Assembly (NCBI GenBank): GCA_002295885.1 | Contig: DBGM01000037.1 | Span: 6,732-70,731 of the forward strand | Direction of reading: 5' to 3' | Source of the DNA: Phycisphaerales bacterium UBA854 | GTDB lineage: Bacteria; Planctomycetota; Phycisphaerae; Phycisphaerales; SM1A02 | Length of the DNA stretch: 64,000 nt | Part shown: piece by piece, positions 16,738 to 24,977 of the stretch | Layout of the letters: the number at the start of each line of letters is the position of its first letter | Numbering within the stretch: position 1 is the stretch's first letter | Notes under the pieces: generated by a model | What the model was told of the DNA's origin: nothing | The model's input: the letters and a program-made list of their open reading frames with translations, nothing else | Databases searched by the model: none | Made by a program: the position numbers and the translations under genes

Positions 16738-18324
16738 TCAGTGTCTGAAGTGCCTGATACCCGTCATCAGCAGGGTGATGTCGCGGTCGTTGCAGAGCGT
16801 GATCGTCTCGTCGTCTCGTTTCGAACCCCCGGGCTGGACGATGCAGCGGATGCCGGCGTCGGCGAGCAGCTCCGGTCCGTCGGGGAACGGGAAGAATGCA
16901 TCCGACGCGGCAACGGCACGTTCGATCGCCCCCAATGCCTCGCCGGCGCGTTCGATGGCCAGTGAGCAGGCGCCAACCCGATCGACCTGACCGGTGCCCG
17001 CGCCGAGCAGTTTTCCGTCTCCGCCCACTGCGATGGCATTGGACGAGAGGTGCTTGCAGACGAGCCACATCAGTCGCGCGTCGCTAAGCAGAGAGTCGTC
17101 CGGAGCGGGGCCGGCGGCGTGCGACCAGCGGCTCGGATCGGCGATGATCGAATCCGGTTCCTGGACGAGAAGGCCGCCGGGAATGCTTCGGACCGTGGGG
17201 GCCGGGGGCTGGATCGAGCCGATGCCCGGCACCTCCAGCAGGCGTACGTTCTTCCATCGTTCGGCGAGAATCTCGACCGCATCCGCTTCGAACGACGGCG
17301 CGATGATGACTTCGAGGAACCGGGAACCGTCGGTGATGGTGTCGGCGAGTTCCGATCCGATGGGACTGCTCATGGCCACGATGCCGCCGAAGCCCGCGCG
17401 GGGGTCTCCCTCCCATGCGGCCAGGAAGGCATCCACCGGTGCATCGGAGACCGAGGCGCCGCACGCATTGGTGTGCTTGACGACGGTGGCCGCGAACCGG
17501 TCCGGGTTGACGATGGCGAGATCGTTGACGAGGGCAAGGGCGCCCGCGGCGTCGTTCAGGTTGTTGTAGCTCAGCGGCTTTCCGGAACGAAGACGGGCCG
17601 AGGCGAGCTGGATGGCGCCGTCTCCGGGAGTGACGTAGAGCGCACTCCGCTGGTGGGGGTTCTCTCCGTAGCGCAGGATGCGGGATCGTCGGCCCGTGAT
17701 CTGGAGGACGGGGGGGAACGGTTCGTCCTCTTCGCGGCTCATCCACTGGCTGATCGCCGTGTCGTAGGTCGCGGTCCGGGTGAACGCCGCCGCCGCCAGC
17801 TTCCGTCGCATCGCCTCCGAGGAGTTCCCTTCGTTGCGGCGAATGTCGTCGATCACGTCGTCGTACTGCTGGGGCGAGGTGACGATGGTCACGAAGGCAT
17901 GGTTCTTGGCCGCGGACCGGATCATCGAGGGACCCCCGATGTCGATCTGCTCGATGGCCTCGGCGTCCGTCACGTCTTCTCGGCGGATGGTCTGTTCGAA
18001 CGGGTACAGGTTGATGCAGACGAGCTGGATCGGAACGATGCCGTGTTCATCCATCGCGCGGACGTGTTCCTCGAGGTCCGGACGGCCCAGCAGAGCGCCG
18101 TGGACGAGCGGGTGCAGCGTCTTGACGCGTCCGTCGAGCATCTCGGGGAACCCGGTGACGTCCTGAATGGGGGTGACTTCGAGTCCGGCCTCGGTGAGGG
18201 CCCGTGCGGTGCCGCCGGTCGAAATGAGTTCGATGCCGAGACTGGCGAGGGATCTGGCGAACGGCACCAGATCGGTCTTGTCGCTGACCGAGAGCAGTGC
18301 TCGTGCGATGGGAGTGGTAGGCAT
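16738..18324 (-). CDS. purH: bifunctional AICAR transformylase / IMP cyclohydrolase
   Basis: PurH performs the last two steps of purine synthesis. The N-terminal cyclohydrolase domain shows ALLSVSDKT, STGGTARAL and DGRVKTLHP. The C-terminal transformylase domain shows LRYGENPHQ, VVKHTNACG, DPRAGFGGIVA and SDAFFPFPDG. At 528 residues it has standard length. The ATG at 18324 starts the family sequence; the frame runs 14 codons further upstream. It follows the beta-propeller gene by 38 bases on the same strand and may be cotranscribed with it. Confidence 0.95.
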   Translation of the reverse strand: MPTTPIARALLSVSDKTDLVPFARSLASLGIELISTGGTARALTEAGLEVTPIQDVTGFPEMLDGRVKTLHPLVHGALLGRPDLEEHVRAMDEHGIVPIQLVCINLYPFEQTIRREDVTDAEAIEQIDIGGPSMIRSAAKNHAFVTIVTSPQQYDDVIDDIRRNEGNSSEAMRRKLAAAAFTRTATYDTAISQWMSREEDEPFPPVLQITGRRSRILRYGENPHQRSALYVTPGDGAIQLASARLRSGKPLSYNNLNDAAGALALVNDLAIVNPDRFAATVVKHTNACGASVSDAPVDAFLAAWEGDPRAGFGGIVAMSSPIGSELADTITDGSRFLEVIIAPSFEADAVEILAERWKNVRLLEVPGIGSIQPPAPTVRSIPGGLLVQEPDSIIADPSRWSHAAGPAPDDSLLSDARLMWLVCKHLSSNAIAVGGDGKLLGAGTGQVDRVGACSLAIERAGEALGAIERAVAASDAFFPFPDGPELLADAGIRCIVQPGGSKRDDETITLCNDRDITLLMTGIRHFRH

Positions 18325-18362
18325 GGTAGGGCTGGTGGGGTGGTGCGCTGGCCGGAGGCCGA

Positions 18363-19586
18363 TCAACGCATGGGATCAAGGCAGATCAGACGGCCATCGT
18401 CGCCGACCGCAAGCAGTTTCCCGTCCTGGAGACGGGTCGTGAGGATCTCGTCGATGTTGGCGTACTGCCTGGAATGGATCGGGGTCCCCTGGGTCGCGGA
18501 GACCGTGGAGAGGACCTTGTTGGTGGCGTCCCAGGTGACGAGGGTGTCGCCGTGCCGGGCCACGACGGTGCCGTTGTTGTCGGGGCAGAGCCACTTGCGA
18601 TCACCGTCGAGCTTGTTGACGGGCAGGGCATCGAAGCAGGCGAGCCCGAGGCCGGGGATCTGCTGGTAGAGGCGGTCTCCGATCAGGGTCGGGGGATCCA
18701 CCAGGGCGCTCTCCGTCAGGACCCGCCACAGCGTGCGGCCGGAGCGGATGTCGAAGGCCCGCAGGTGCTGGTCGATTCCCGCCACGTAGATGGCGTGGTC
18801 GCTCGCAGCCGCTTCGGCGACGATCCCGTCGAGAAGCCTGGCGTTCCACATCTGTCCTGCGGTGTCGGCGTTGAAGGCCGAGACGACTCCATCGGAGCTG
18901 GTGGTGCAGATGATGTTGTTGCTCCGGACGGGGGGGAGTCGAAGCGAACCGGCGGCCTGGTAGGCCTTCCAGGCGAATCCGATCTTCCACGTCTGCCAGA
19001 CCAGCTGTCCGTTGCGGGCGCCGTAGATCAGATGATCACCGCTGAGGACGCCCGGGGTGTTCGCAATCCACTGCAGTTCCTGATGGGCCTTGCCCAGCAC
19101 GGCGGCCTTGGTCATGCCGGTGTTGCTGTCGAGGGTGACGAGCTTGCTGTTGGTGAGCACGAGGACGAGTTCCTGCTCCGGCATGTAGGTGATCGAGTGC
19201 ACGATCTCGAGGTCGTCGGCGACACTCACCGTCCAGATCCGCCGGCCGTTGTCGGCCTGCAGGCAGATCAGATCGTTGTTGCCCGTCACGACGAAGATAC
19301 GATCCCCGTGACTGGTCACGGAATCCACATCGCCGGAGGGCACCGGGAACTGCCAGTCGACGGTGTAGCCGAACGATTCCGCCGCGGCGGGGCCGACGAG
19401 GTACGACTGCTCCAGGTGGTCGCGAACGGCCTGCTGGCGGGCCAGGCGTTCTTCGGCTTCCTGTTCGGAGGGGGTCGCAGTGGTCGCCGATGCGATGATC
19501 ATCCCCAGGAGGCAGCATCCGGTCAGCATGCGGCCGAACCGGTGTGAGTGGCGTTCATCGAGTGCGATTCGTGGTCCGTGGGGCAT
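18363..19586 (-). CDS. secreted PQQ-like beta-propeller protein
   Basis: This 407-residue protein has an N-terminal signal sequence (hydrophobic run MLTGCCLLGMIIASA at about residues 20-34) and repeated beta-propeller blades of the PQQ/BamB type, for example VTGNNDLICLQADNGRRIWTV, VYVAG-like IYVAGIDQHLRAFDIRSGRTLW, and TLVTWDATNKVL. It has no lipobox, which separates it from BamB. A binding or scaffold role at the envelope is inferred; no enzyme motif is visible. The start could also be the ATG at residue 20. It lies upstream of purH and is divergent from ribE. Confidence 0.72.
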   Translation of the reverse strand: MPHGPRIALDERHSHRFGRMLTGCCLLGMIIASATTATPSEQEAEERLARQQAVRDHLEQSYLVGPAAAESFGYTVDWQFPVPSGDVDSVTSHGDRIFVVTGNNDLICLQADNGRRIWTVSVADDLEIVHSITYMPEQELVLVLTNSKLVTLDSNTGMTKAAVLGKAHQELQWIANTPGVLSGDHLIYGARNGQLVWQTWKIGFAWKAYQAAGSLRLPPVRSNNIICTTSSDGVVSAFNADTAGQMWNARLLDGIVAEAAASDHAIYVAGIDQHLRAFDIRSGRTLWRVLTESALVDPPTLIGDRLYQQIPGLGLACFDALPVNKLDGDRKWLCPDNNGTVVARHGDTLVTWDATNKVLSTVSATQGTPIHSRQYANIDEILTTRLQDGKLLAVGDDGRLICLDPMR

Positions 19587-19695
19587 GGTGCTCGTGCCGT
19601 TGATCTGGGGATCCGATGTCTCGGGGCCCCCGGACGGGGCCCCCTCAGAGAATACGCCAGTATCCGCCCTCGCTGCTGGTGCGTCAAATAATCGA

Positions 19696-19701
19696 TATGC
19701 T
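19696..19701 (+). promoter_or_regulatory. -10 box (TATGCT) for a leaderless ribE transcript
   Basis: TATGCT ends 7 bases before the GTG at 19709. The spacing matches the leaderless pattern seen at other genes in this window. There is no Shine-Dalgarno sequence and no room for an FMN riboswitch. Confidence 0.35.
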
Positions 19702-19708
19702 CGACATC

Positions 19709-20332
19709 GTGTTCACAGGGCTCATCCAGCACCAAGGCCGAGTCAGCCACCTCGAATCCACCGGAGAGGCCGGTGAGGCGGTGGTTCGTCTGTCGGTCGA
19801 GGTACCGGAGATGGAACGCCCGGCGGTCGGGGATTCGGTGGCCATCAACGGTTGCTGCCTCACGGTCGCCTGCGAGCCGCATGCCTCGGACGGGGCGGTG
19901 CGGATCGACTTCGACGTGGTGCCCCGGACGTTGGAGTTGACGTCCCTGGGCCGGCTCTCGCCCGGTCAGGTCGTCAATGTCGAGCCCGCATTGCGGGTCG
20001 GTGACCAGCTCGGTGGCCATCTCGTCCAAGGGCATGTCGACGGCGTCGCGATCGTCGAGGAGGTCGAGCAGTCCGGAGACGACGTGCGGGTGTGGTGCCG
20101 AGTTCCGGCCGAACTGTCCGCGTTCCTCGTGGAGCGGGGTTCGATCACCGTCGACGGCGTCTCCCTCACGGTGACCGCGGTGGAGGACGATCGTTTCTGC
20201 ATCGCACTGATTCCGGTGACACGTCGTGACACGACGCTCGGCGGCATCGAGCCGGGCATGCCGGTGAACATCGAATGCGACATGATCGCCAGAGTCGTTG
20301 CTCGACTGCTGGAGGCCCGCGGGCTCGGATGA
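19709..20332 (+). CDS. ribE: riboflavin synthase
   Basis: Riboflavin synthase (alpha chain) dismutates two molecules of 6,7-dimethyl-8-ribityllumazine into riboflavin and its pyrimidine precursor. The duplicated lumazine-binding domain is clear. Repeat 1 has FTGLIQ, GDSVAINGCCLTV and DVVPRTLELTSLG. Repeat 2 has GGHLVQGHVDGVA, GSITVDGVSLTV and PVTRRDTTLG. GTG at 19709 gives the family-typical MFTG start; an in-frame ATG 12 bases earlier (19697) is the alternative. It is a single gene, with ribBA and ribH not in the window, and its stop is 3 bases from that of the convergent phosphatase gene. Confidence 0.93.
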   Translation: MFTGLIQHQGRVSHLESTGEAGEAVVRLSVEVPEMERPAVGDSVAINGCCLTVACEPHASDGAVRIDFDVVPRTLELTSLGRLSPGQVVNVEPALRVGDQLGGHLVQGHVDGVAIVEEVEQSGDDVRVWCRVPAELSAFLVERGSITVDGVSLTVTAVEDDRFCIALIPVTRRDTTLGGIEPGMPVNIECDMIARVVARLLEARGLG

Positions 20333-20335
20333 ATT

Positions 20336-21649
20336 TCAGGCCGCCCGACGGATCGGGGTCGGGGTCGCATCCACGCTCAGGCAGACCATGGTGAGGTCGT
20401 CCACGTCTTCACCGGTTCGGCGTCCGTTCTCGAGGTCGAGCGCGGTGTGGATCTGATCCATGAACGACACCGGCGACCCGGCGGTGGCGGCGGTGCGCAC
20501 GAGGTCTTCGACGGCATCCGCACTGCTGCCGATGCAGCTGCGAACGCATGCGGACGCCTGTTCGATCCCATCGGTGTAGAAGACGACGCGGTCGGACGGT
20601 TGCAGTGTCCAGCCGCTTTCCGAGTAGCACTCTCCGGAGAAGAGGCCCAGCAGGGGCCCCTGCGCCGGCAGACGTTCCAGGGTGCCGCCGGACCGGACAA
20701 GGATCGGTGCGGGGTGTCCGGCTGCACCGACCAGCAGCCGCCCCGTGCGGGGATCGAAGACGGCGTACAACGCGGTGGCGAAGCGGGTCTCGTCGCCAGC
20801 GGTGCGTACCAGCGACTCGTTGAGTCGGCGGAGCATCCGGGCCGGGGAATGGAGAACCGACGGATCGCCTTCCTCCCGGGCCTCGGTGAGCGTCCGCTGA
20901 AGGTTCATGGAGAGCATGGCGGCGGGAACTCCGTGGCCGATGGAGTCGGCCACCAGCAAGGCGGTGCAGCCACCTTCCAGTTCCACGACGTTGGCCAGGT
21001 CGCCCGAGACCTCTCCGGCGGGTTTCCACAGGGTGGCGACCGATCCGCCCTCGATGGGTTGGATCGGTTCGGGCAGGGACTGAGTCTGGAGTCTGGAAGC
21101 CCCTTGGAGTTCGTGCTGAAGCCGGTCCAACTGCCGGTCGAGCCGCTGGACCTCATGGCGCGAGCGTCCCGATTCGTGCAGCAGATCCATGACTTCGTCC
21201 TGGCGGTGGGTGACGCCCAACAGAATGCCCGCCAATGCGTGCGGATCGATTCCACGGTCCACGTGGAGCAGGCCATGATCGGGGTACATGCGTCGGAACT
21301 CGGTGTCGTCGCCGAGGAGAACCGCGGGGAGTCCCATTTCGCCGAGGGTCAGCAGGCCCAGAATCGTTTCGCCGGGGGGCAGCTGGTGCCCGAGGTCGAC
21401 CAGCACTGCATCGGCATGTTCGACCAGCGGAAGATCGAGGCTGGCGTGGGAAGCCACGGTGACCTCCGGAGACGGTTCCGCCGGCCACGCGGCAGCGATG
21501 GCGGACGCGAGGCGACGGGCCTTCAGGAGGGCGGGCTCGGCGGTGAGCATGAAGATGTGCAGTCGATGGTTCAGGGCCGGTCTCCACGGCCCCGTTGGTT
21601 CAGGGGCCAGGAAGGCTATCGGCCCGTCTGCGGAGCTCCTTGAGCCCAT
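20336..21649 (-). CDS. RsbU/SpoIIE-type PP2C serine phosphatase with receiver-like N-terminus
   Basis: The C-terminal PPM/SpoIIE phosphatase domain carries the metal-binding motifs GEVSGDLANV, VADSIGHGVPAAML, FYTDGIEQA and EDVDDLTMVCL. Such enzymes dephosphorylate STAS anti-anti-sigma factors. The first about 130 residues look like a receiver fold (LHIFMLTAEP, AVLVDLG, GLPAVLLGDD). An amphipathic helix (about 140-190) links the two, ending SRLQTQSLPEP as in many RsbU proteins. The start is uncertain: ATG 21649 (used) overlaps the 3' end of the DUF192 gene by 50 bases, and ATG 21550 would cut into the first beta strand. Confidence 0.82.
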   Translation of the reverse strand: MGSRSSADGPIAFLAPEPTGPWRPALNHRLHIFMLTAEPALLKARRLASAIAAAWPAEPSPEVTVASHASLDLPLVEHADAVLVDLGHQLPPGETILGLLTLGEMGLPAVLLGDDTEFRRMYPDHGLLHVDRGIDPHALAGILLGVTHRQDEVMDLLHESGRSRHEVQRLDRQLDRLQHELQGASRLQTQSLPEPIQPIEGGSVATLWKPAGEVSGDLANVVELEGGCTALLVADSIGHGVPAAMLSMNLQRTLTEAREEGDPSVLHSPARMLRRLNESLVRTAGDETRFATALYAVFDPRTGRLLVGAAGHPAPILVRSGGTLERLPAQGPLLGLFSGECYSESGWTLQPSDRVVFYTDGIEQASACVRSCIGSSADAVEDLVRTAATAGSPVSFMDQIHTALDLENGRRTGEDVDDLTMVCLSVDATPTPIRRAA

Positions 21650-22115
21650 CGAGGTCAAGTTCCACTTTCTGGTTGGGGGCCAGCGAAAGGGCCTCGACGG
21701 ACCCGGGGGGGAGCTCGATGGCGAATCGGGCGGGGCTGCTGCTCCAGTAGTGCTTCAATCTGGCCTGGTAGGCCAGTTCGGATTCATCGGCGGCTTGGGG
21801 AGCCTCGACCTTCATGCGATGGATGGTGATGATGTAGCCCCGGCCGTCCAGATACAGCAGGTCGATGTCCATCAGGCAGTTGGCCATCCAGAACGAGCGG
21901 ACCTCGTTGTCGGGAAAGACGAAAAGCATGCCTTCGCCATCGGGGAGCGAACTCCGTCCCATCAGGCCACGGGCGATGGCGGCATCGGTCATCGCCAACT
22001 CCATCTTCCACGGTCGTCCGCCGAGCATGATCGTCTCGTGCGTACGCATGGTGGGAGCATCGCTGCATCCGCAGGCGAGCAGGGTGATAATCAGCATCAG
22101 GAGCCGGAGAGCCAT
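21600..22115 (-). CDS. DUF192 family lipoprotein
   Basis: The protein has 171 residues. A short N-terminal signal ends in LLACGC, a likely but imperfect lipobox with C15 as the lipid site. It is followed by a DUF192 domain: GRPWKMELAMTDAAIARGLMGR, GMLFVFPDNEVRSFWMANCLMDIDLLYLD, and an Ala/Glu-rich C-terminus with NQKVELDL. The function of DUF192 is unknown; the fold is a small beta barrel. The ATG at 22115 overlaps the 3' end of gluQ by 19 bases, which suggests translational coupling. The long upstream extension of the frame is a shadow of gluQ. Confidence 0.82.
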   Translation of the reverse strand: MALRLLMLIITLLACGCSDAPTMRTHETIMLGGRPWKMELAMTDAAIARGLMGRSSLPDGEGMLFVFPDNEVRSFWMANCLMDIDLLYLDGRGYIITIHRMKVEAPQAADESELAYQARLKHYWSSSPARFAIELPPGSVEALSLAPNQKVELDLDGLKELRRRADSLPGP

Positions 22116-23071
22116 GCGTGGTCCTTGTCGGTGAAGGTGATCGGGGATCGTGGGATTCCGGCCGGATCGAATGTCTCGAGGAACTCCTGCACTGTTATCT
22201 CCCTCGGGGACGGGATGCATCCGCACCAGACCGCGAGCAGACCGAGAACGCGTTCGGGCGCGGCACCCGCGTCGCGGTAGAAGGACAGGCGGGTGTCGCC
22301 GTGCCGCTTGGCCAGCCGGCGTCCGTCGGGTCCCACCACCAGCGGCAAGTGCCACCAGCGCGGGGGGGTTCCGCCCAATGCATTGTAGAGCAGCGTCTGG
22401 CGGGCGGCGCTGTCGAGCAGATCGTCGCCGCGGACCACATCGGTCACCCGTTGCCGAAGGTCGTCGACCACGACGCTCAGCTGATAGGCGGGTGTGCCGC
22501 GACGCGTCCAGACGACGAAGTCGCCACCCGCCTCACGAAGGTCGATGCGATGCGGGCCGGCAAACCGGTCGAGGAGTTCGACGGCGGTGTCGTCGACGAG
22601 CAGCCGGTAGTTGTGATCCTCCTCGCGGAAGTCGACGGCCCGTCCCGCATCATCAGGACGAGGGATGCCCGGAGGTGCCGCGGTGCCGTCCTGGGGGGCG
22701 CTGGCGACGGCTTCGATCTCGGTGCGGGTCAGAGTGCACGGGTAGGTCCGGCCTGCGGCGCAGAGCGTGCGCATGGCGTGTCGGTACGGCTCGAGATCGT
22801 GGGACTGGGTCAGCACGTCGCCGTCCCAGTCGATCCCCAGCCAGTGCAGGAGCTCCAGGGCCTCGGCGGCCGATTCGGGCTTGATCCTCGGACCGTCGAG
22901 ATCCTCCATCCGCATCACGATCCGCCATCCACGCTGTCGCCCGATGGCCCAGTTGGCGATGAAGGTTCGGGCGTTGCCCAGATGCAGCGCGCCGGTCGGG
23001 GACGGTGCGAGACGGGTCACCCCGGGAAGGGCGGGCTGGGAGGCATTGCTGGAGGGGCTGATTGACATCAT
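22097..23071 (-). CDS. gluQ: glutamyl-Q tRNA(Asp) synthetase
   Basis: This is a truncated class I glutamyl-tRNA-synthetase paralogue of 324 residues, with a catalytic core and no anticodon-binding domain. Proteins of this type attach glutamate to queuosine in tRNA(Asp). The HIGH motif is ALHLGN (29-33), followed by MEDLDGPR (55-62) and GIDWDGD. VVRGDDLLDSAARQ and the KMSKS counterpart LAKRHGD are present. The zinc-binding cysteine cluster typical of E. coli GluQ is largely missing (only CAAGRTYPC is seen). queE elsewhere in the window supports a queuosine pathway. It starts at two consecutive ATGs (23071/23068). TACCAT lies 14 bases upstream. Confidence 0.86.
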   Translation of the reverse strand: MMSISPSSNASQPALPGVTRLAPSPTGALHLGNARTFIANWAIGRQRGWRIVMRMEDLDGPRIKPESAAEALELLHWLGIDWDGDVLTQSHDLEPYRHAMRTLCAAGRTYPCTLTRTEIEAVASAPQDGTAAPPGIPRPDDAGRAVDFREEDHNYRLLVDDTAVELLDRFAGPHRIDLREAGGDFVVWTRRGTPAYQLSVVVDDLRQRVTDVVRGDDLLDSAARQTLLYNALGGTPPRWWHLPLVVGPDGRRLAKRHGDTRLSFYRDAGAAPERVLGLLAVWCGCIPSPREITVQEFLETFDPAGIPRSPITFTDKDHAWLSGS

Positions 23072-23139
23072 GGTTCGACCAGCGGATGGTATGGCAACAG
23101 TCCCCGGCGATGTGGTCGTGGGCAGGGAGGCCAACCGGC

Positions 23140-23418
23140 ATGGACAAACTCAATGACACCATGATCCAACAGTCGCTGGAATCGGTGGCGGAGTGGTCGC
23201 TCAGCGGCGAAGCCATCCAGCGGACCTTCACCCACGACGACTTCCTGGGATCGATGGGATTCGTGCAGGCGGTGGCCGAACTGGCGGAATCCGCCCAGCA
23301 TCATCCCGACATCCTCATCCGCTGGAACAAGGTGACCCTCACCCTGTCGACGCACGATGCCGGAGGGCTGACCGAACGCGACTTCCTGCTTGCGAAGTCG
23401 ATCGACCGGTTGGTCTGA
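23140..23418 (+). CDS. phhB: pterin-4a-carbinolamine dehydratase
   Basis: This small 92-residue enzyme dehydrates 4a-hydroxytetrahydrobiopterin during pterin recycling. The active-site signature HHPDILIRWNKVTLTLSTH is present (H54, H55, P56, H72), followed by GGLTERDFLLAKSID. The ATG at 23140 has GGGAGG 9 bases upstream; the frame upstream of it is not family-like. No aromatic amino-acid hydroxylase is nearby, so its substrate here is open. It is divergent from gluQ and converges on mcsB with a single spacer base. Confidence 0.93.
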   Translation: MDKLNDTMIQQSLESVAEWSLSGEAIQRTFTHDDFLGSMGFVQAVAELAESAQHHPDILIRWNKVTLTLSTHDAGGLTERDFLLAKSIDRLV

Positions 23419-23419
23419 T

Positions 23420-24439
23420 TCAATCGACATCCTTGAGCACTTCGCGGACCAGCGAGGCGCGGATCTCGAGTTCCTCTTCTTCATTGAGGGAGCAGTTGAC
23501 GTGCTGCCGCAGGTGGGCCGGCTGGATCTGGATGAAGAGGTCGTCGAGCTGATGCAGCGGGACCCTGAGCCGGTCGAGGCAGACGCCCAGACGCACGCGG
23601 CTGATGAGCTTCATGGCCTCGTCGACCTTGAGCAGTCGGGCGGACCGCAGGATGTTCAGGGCGCGATGCACCCGGTCGTCCAGGAGCGTGGGATTCCGCT
23701 TCAGGAGCACCTGCCGCGCCGAACGCTCGTAGTCGATGAGGGCGGGCATGATCCGCTCGGTGAAGATGTCGCGGATGTCCTCCTCCGTCGAGCCCAGGGT
23801 CACCTGATTGCTGATCTGGAAGATGTTTCCGAGTGATTCGGAGCCTTCGCCGTAGTAGCCGCGGACGGCGAGATGCAGTTCCTTGGCGGCCCTTCGCACC
23901 TTTCCGAGCTCGTTGGTGATCCGGAGTCCGGGCAGATGGACCATGATGGAAAATCGGATTCCGGTCCCGACGTTGGTGGGGCAGACCGCGAGGTATCCCC
24001 ACCGGTCGCTGAATGCGAAGTCCAGCTGCTGCTCGAGTTTCAGATCGGTTTCGCGCACCTGCTGGAAGGCGGCGTCGATGTCGGAGCCTCCCCGCAGGGC
24101 CTGGATCCGCAGGTGGTCCTCCTCGTTGACCATGATGCTCAACTGCTCGTCGCCCGAGATCGCCACCCCGCGGTGCAGCGTGCTTTCGGCGAGGTTCTTG
24201 GAGATGAGATGCCGCTCGACCAGCAGGCTTCGGTCATGGGCATTGATCTCGTCCAGATCGATCCAGATGATCTTCTCCGCGACGGACGCGTTCAGCAGCA
24301 CGTGCTGCGTGGAACGCACGATCTGGGCGCACTGGGTCTCGGAGGCGCGGTTGAGGAACGGGTGTCCGGACAGATTGCGGGCCAGCCGGACACGACTGCT
24401 GAGCACGACATCCGGATCCCTCGGCGTGATCTCATCCAT
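23420..24439 (-). CDS. mcsB: protein arginine kinase McsB
   Basis: McsB is an ATP:guanido-phosphotransferase-fold enzyme that phosphorylates arginine side chains and marks proteins for ClpCP in Firmicutes. The sequence shows LSSRVRLARNLSGHPF (13-28), NEEDH (105-109), the CPTNVGTG loop with C153, and RGYYGEGSES followed by NIFQISNQVTLG. At 339 residues it has normal length. Its start overlaps the mcsA stop by 8 bases. No ctsR or clpC gene is adjacent, unlike the Firmicutes operon. Confidence 0.92.
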   Translation of the reverse strand: MDEITPRDPDVVLSSRVRLARNLSGHPFLNRASETQCAQIVRSTQHVLLNASVAEKIIWIDLDEINAHDRSLLVERHLISKNLAESTLHRGVAISGDEQLSIMVNEEDHLRIQALRGGSDIDAAFQQVRETDLKLEQQLDFAFSDRWGYLAVCPTNVGTGIRFSIMVHLPGLRITNELGKVRRAAKELHLAVRGYYGEGSESLGNIFQISNQVTLGSTEEDIRDIFTERIMPALIDYERSARQVLLKRNPTLLDDRVHRALNILRSARLLKVDEAMKLISRVRLGVCLDRLRVPLHQLDDLFIQIQPAHLRQHVNCSLNEEEELEIRASLVREVLKDVD

Positions 24440-24950
24440 CGTCCGGTCCGCTTTCGGGTTCCGGTTCGACGTTGGTGGTGAGTTCGTTGAGCCGGTCCCG
24501 GAGTTCCGCGGCGCGTTCGTACTGCTCGGCCGTGACGGCCGCGTCCAGCTCCCGCATCAGCTTTCGGGCCCTGATCTCGTTGTGGGAGGGGGTGTGCATC
24601 TTGCGAGGAATGCGTCCCACATGCTCGCGGTGTCCGAACTGCGATTGCTCGATCAGCTGGCTCAGCTGGTCCTCGAACGCGCGGTAGCACTCGGCACAGC
24701 CGATTAGGTTTGTCTGCTTGATCTGGCCGAAGGTCGAACCGCAGCCCCCGCATCGCTGGTGACCGGCGGTCTCGCCCTTCTTGTTCCCGATCACGAACTT
24801 CGAGAGCAGCTTGTTCGCCGGTTGCTGGCCGGGGATGGCGATGCCGGCGGCCTGCGCATGTTCCAGGCACAGATGGACTTCCTTCTTGGTGCCGCCCGAG
24901 ATCGTGACCTCGTGGACGACGGCCGGTTTGTTGCACAGATCGCACTTCAT
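24432..24950 (-). CDS. mcsA: McsA, zinc-binding activator of McsB
   Basis: The protein has 172 residues. Four CxxC-type pairs are visible: CDLC at 3-6, a CLEH pair, CGGCG, and GCAECYRAF. They form two zinc modules as in McsA. A C-terminal UVR (UvrB/C) helix pair follows, with LMRELDAAVTAEQYERAAELRDRL. McsA activates McsB and its gene precedes mcsB in Firmicutes, and the same order with overlap is kept here. TAGGAT ends exactly 6 bases before the ATG with no Shine-Dalgarno, so the mRNA is probably leaderless. Confidence 0.9.
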   Translation of the reverse strand: MKCDLCNKPAVVHEVTISGGTKKEVHLCLEHAQAAGIAIPGQQPANKLLSKFVIGNKKGETAGHQRCGGCGSTFGQIKQTNLIGCAECYRAFEDQLSQLIEQSQFGHREHVGRIPRKMHTPSHNEIRARKLMRELDAAVTAEQYERAAELRDRLNELTTNVEPEPESGPDDG

Positions 24951-24956
24951 GAAGTC

Positions 24957-24962
24957 ATCCTA
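24957..24962 (-). promoter_or_regulatory. -10 box (TAGGAT) for a leaderless mcsAB transcript
   Basis: On the minus strand TAGGAT, six bases, then the mcsA ATG. The spacing is identical to nuoC, kdsA and the PIN-TRAM gene. Confidence 0.45.
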
Positions 24963-24977
24963 GGCGGGCGAGTGGGG

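Noticed and set aside
17050..18669. 539-codon open frame opposite purH
   Set aside because: purH is unambiguous on the other strand; the plus-strand translation has no family features.
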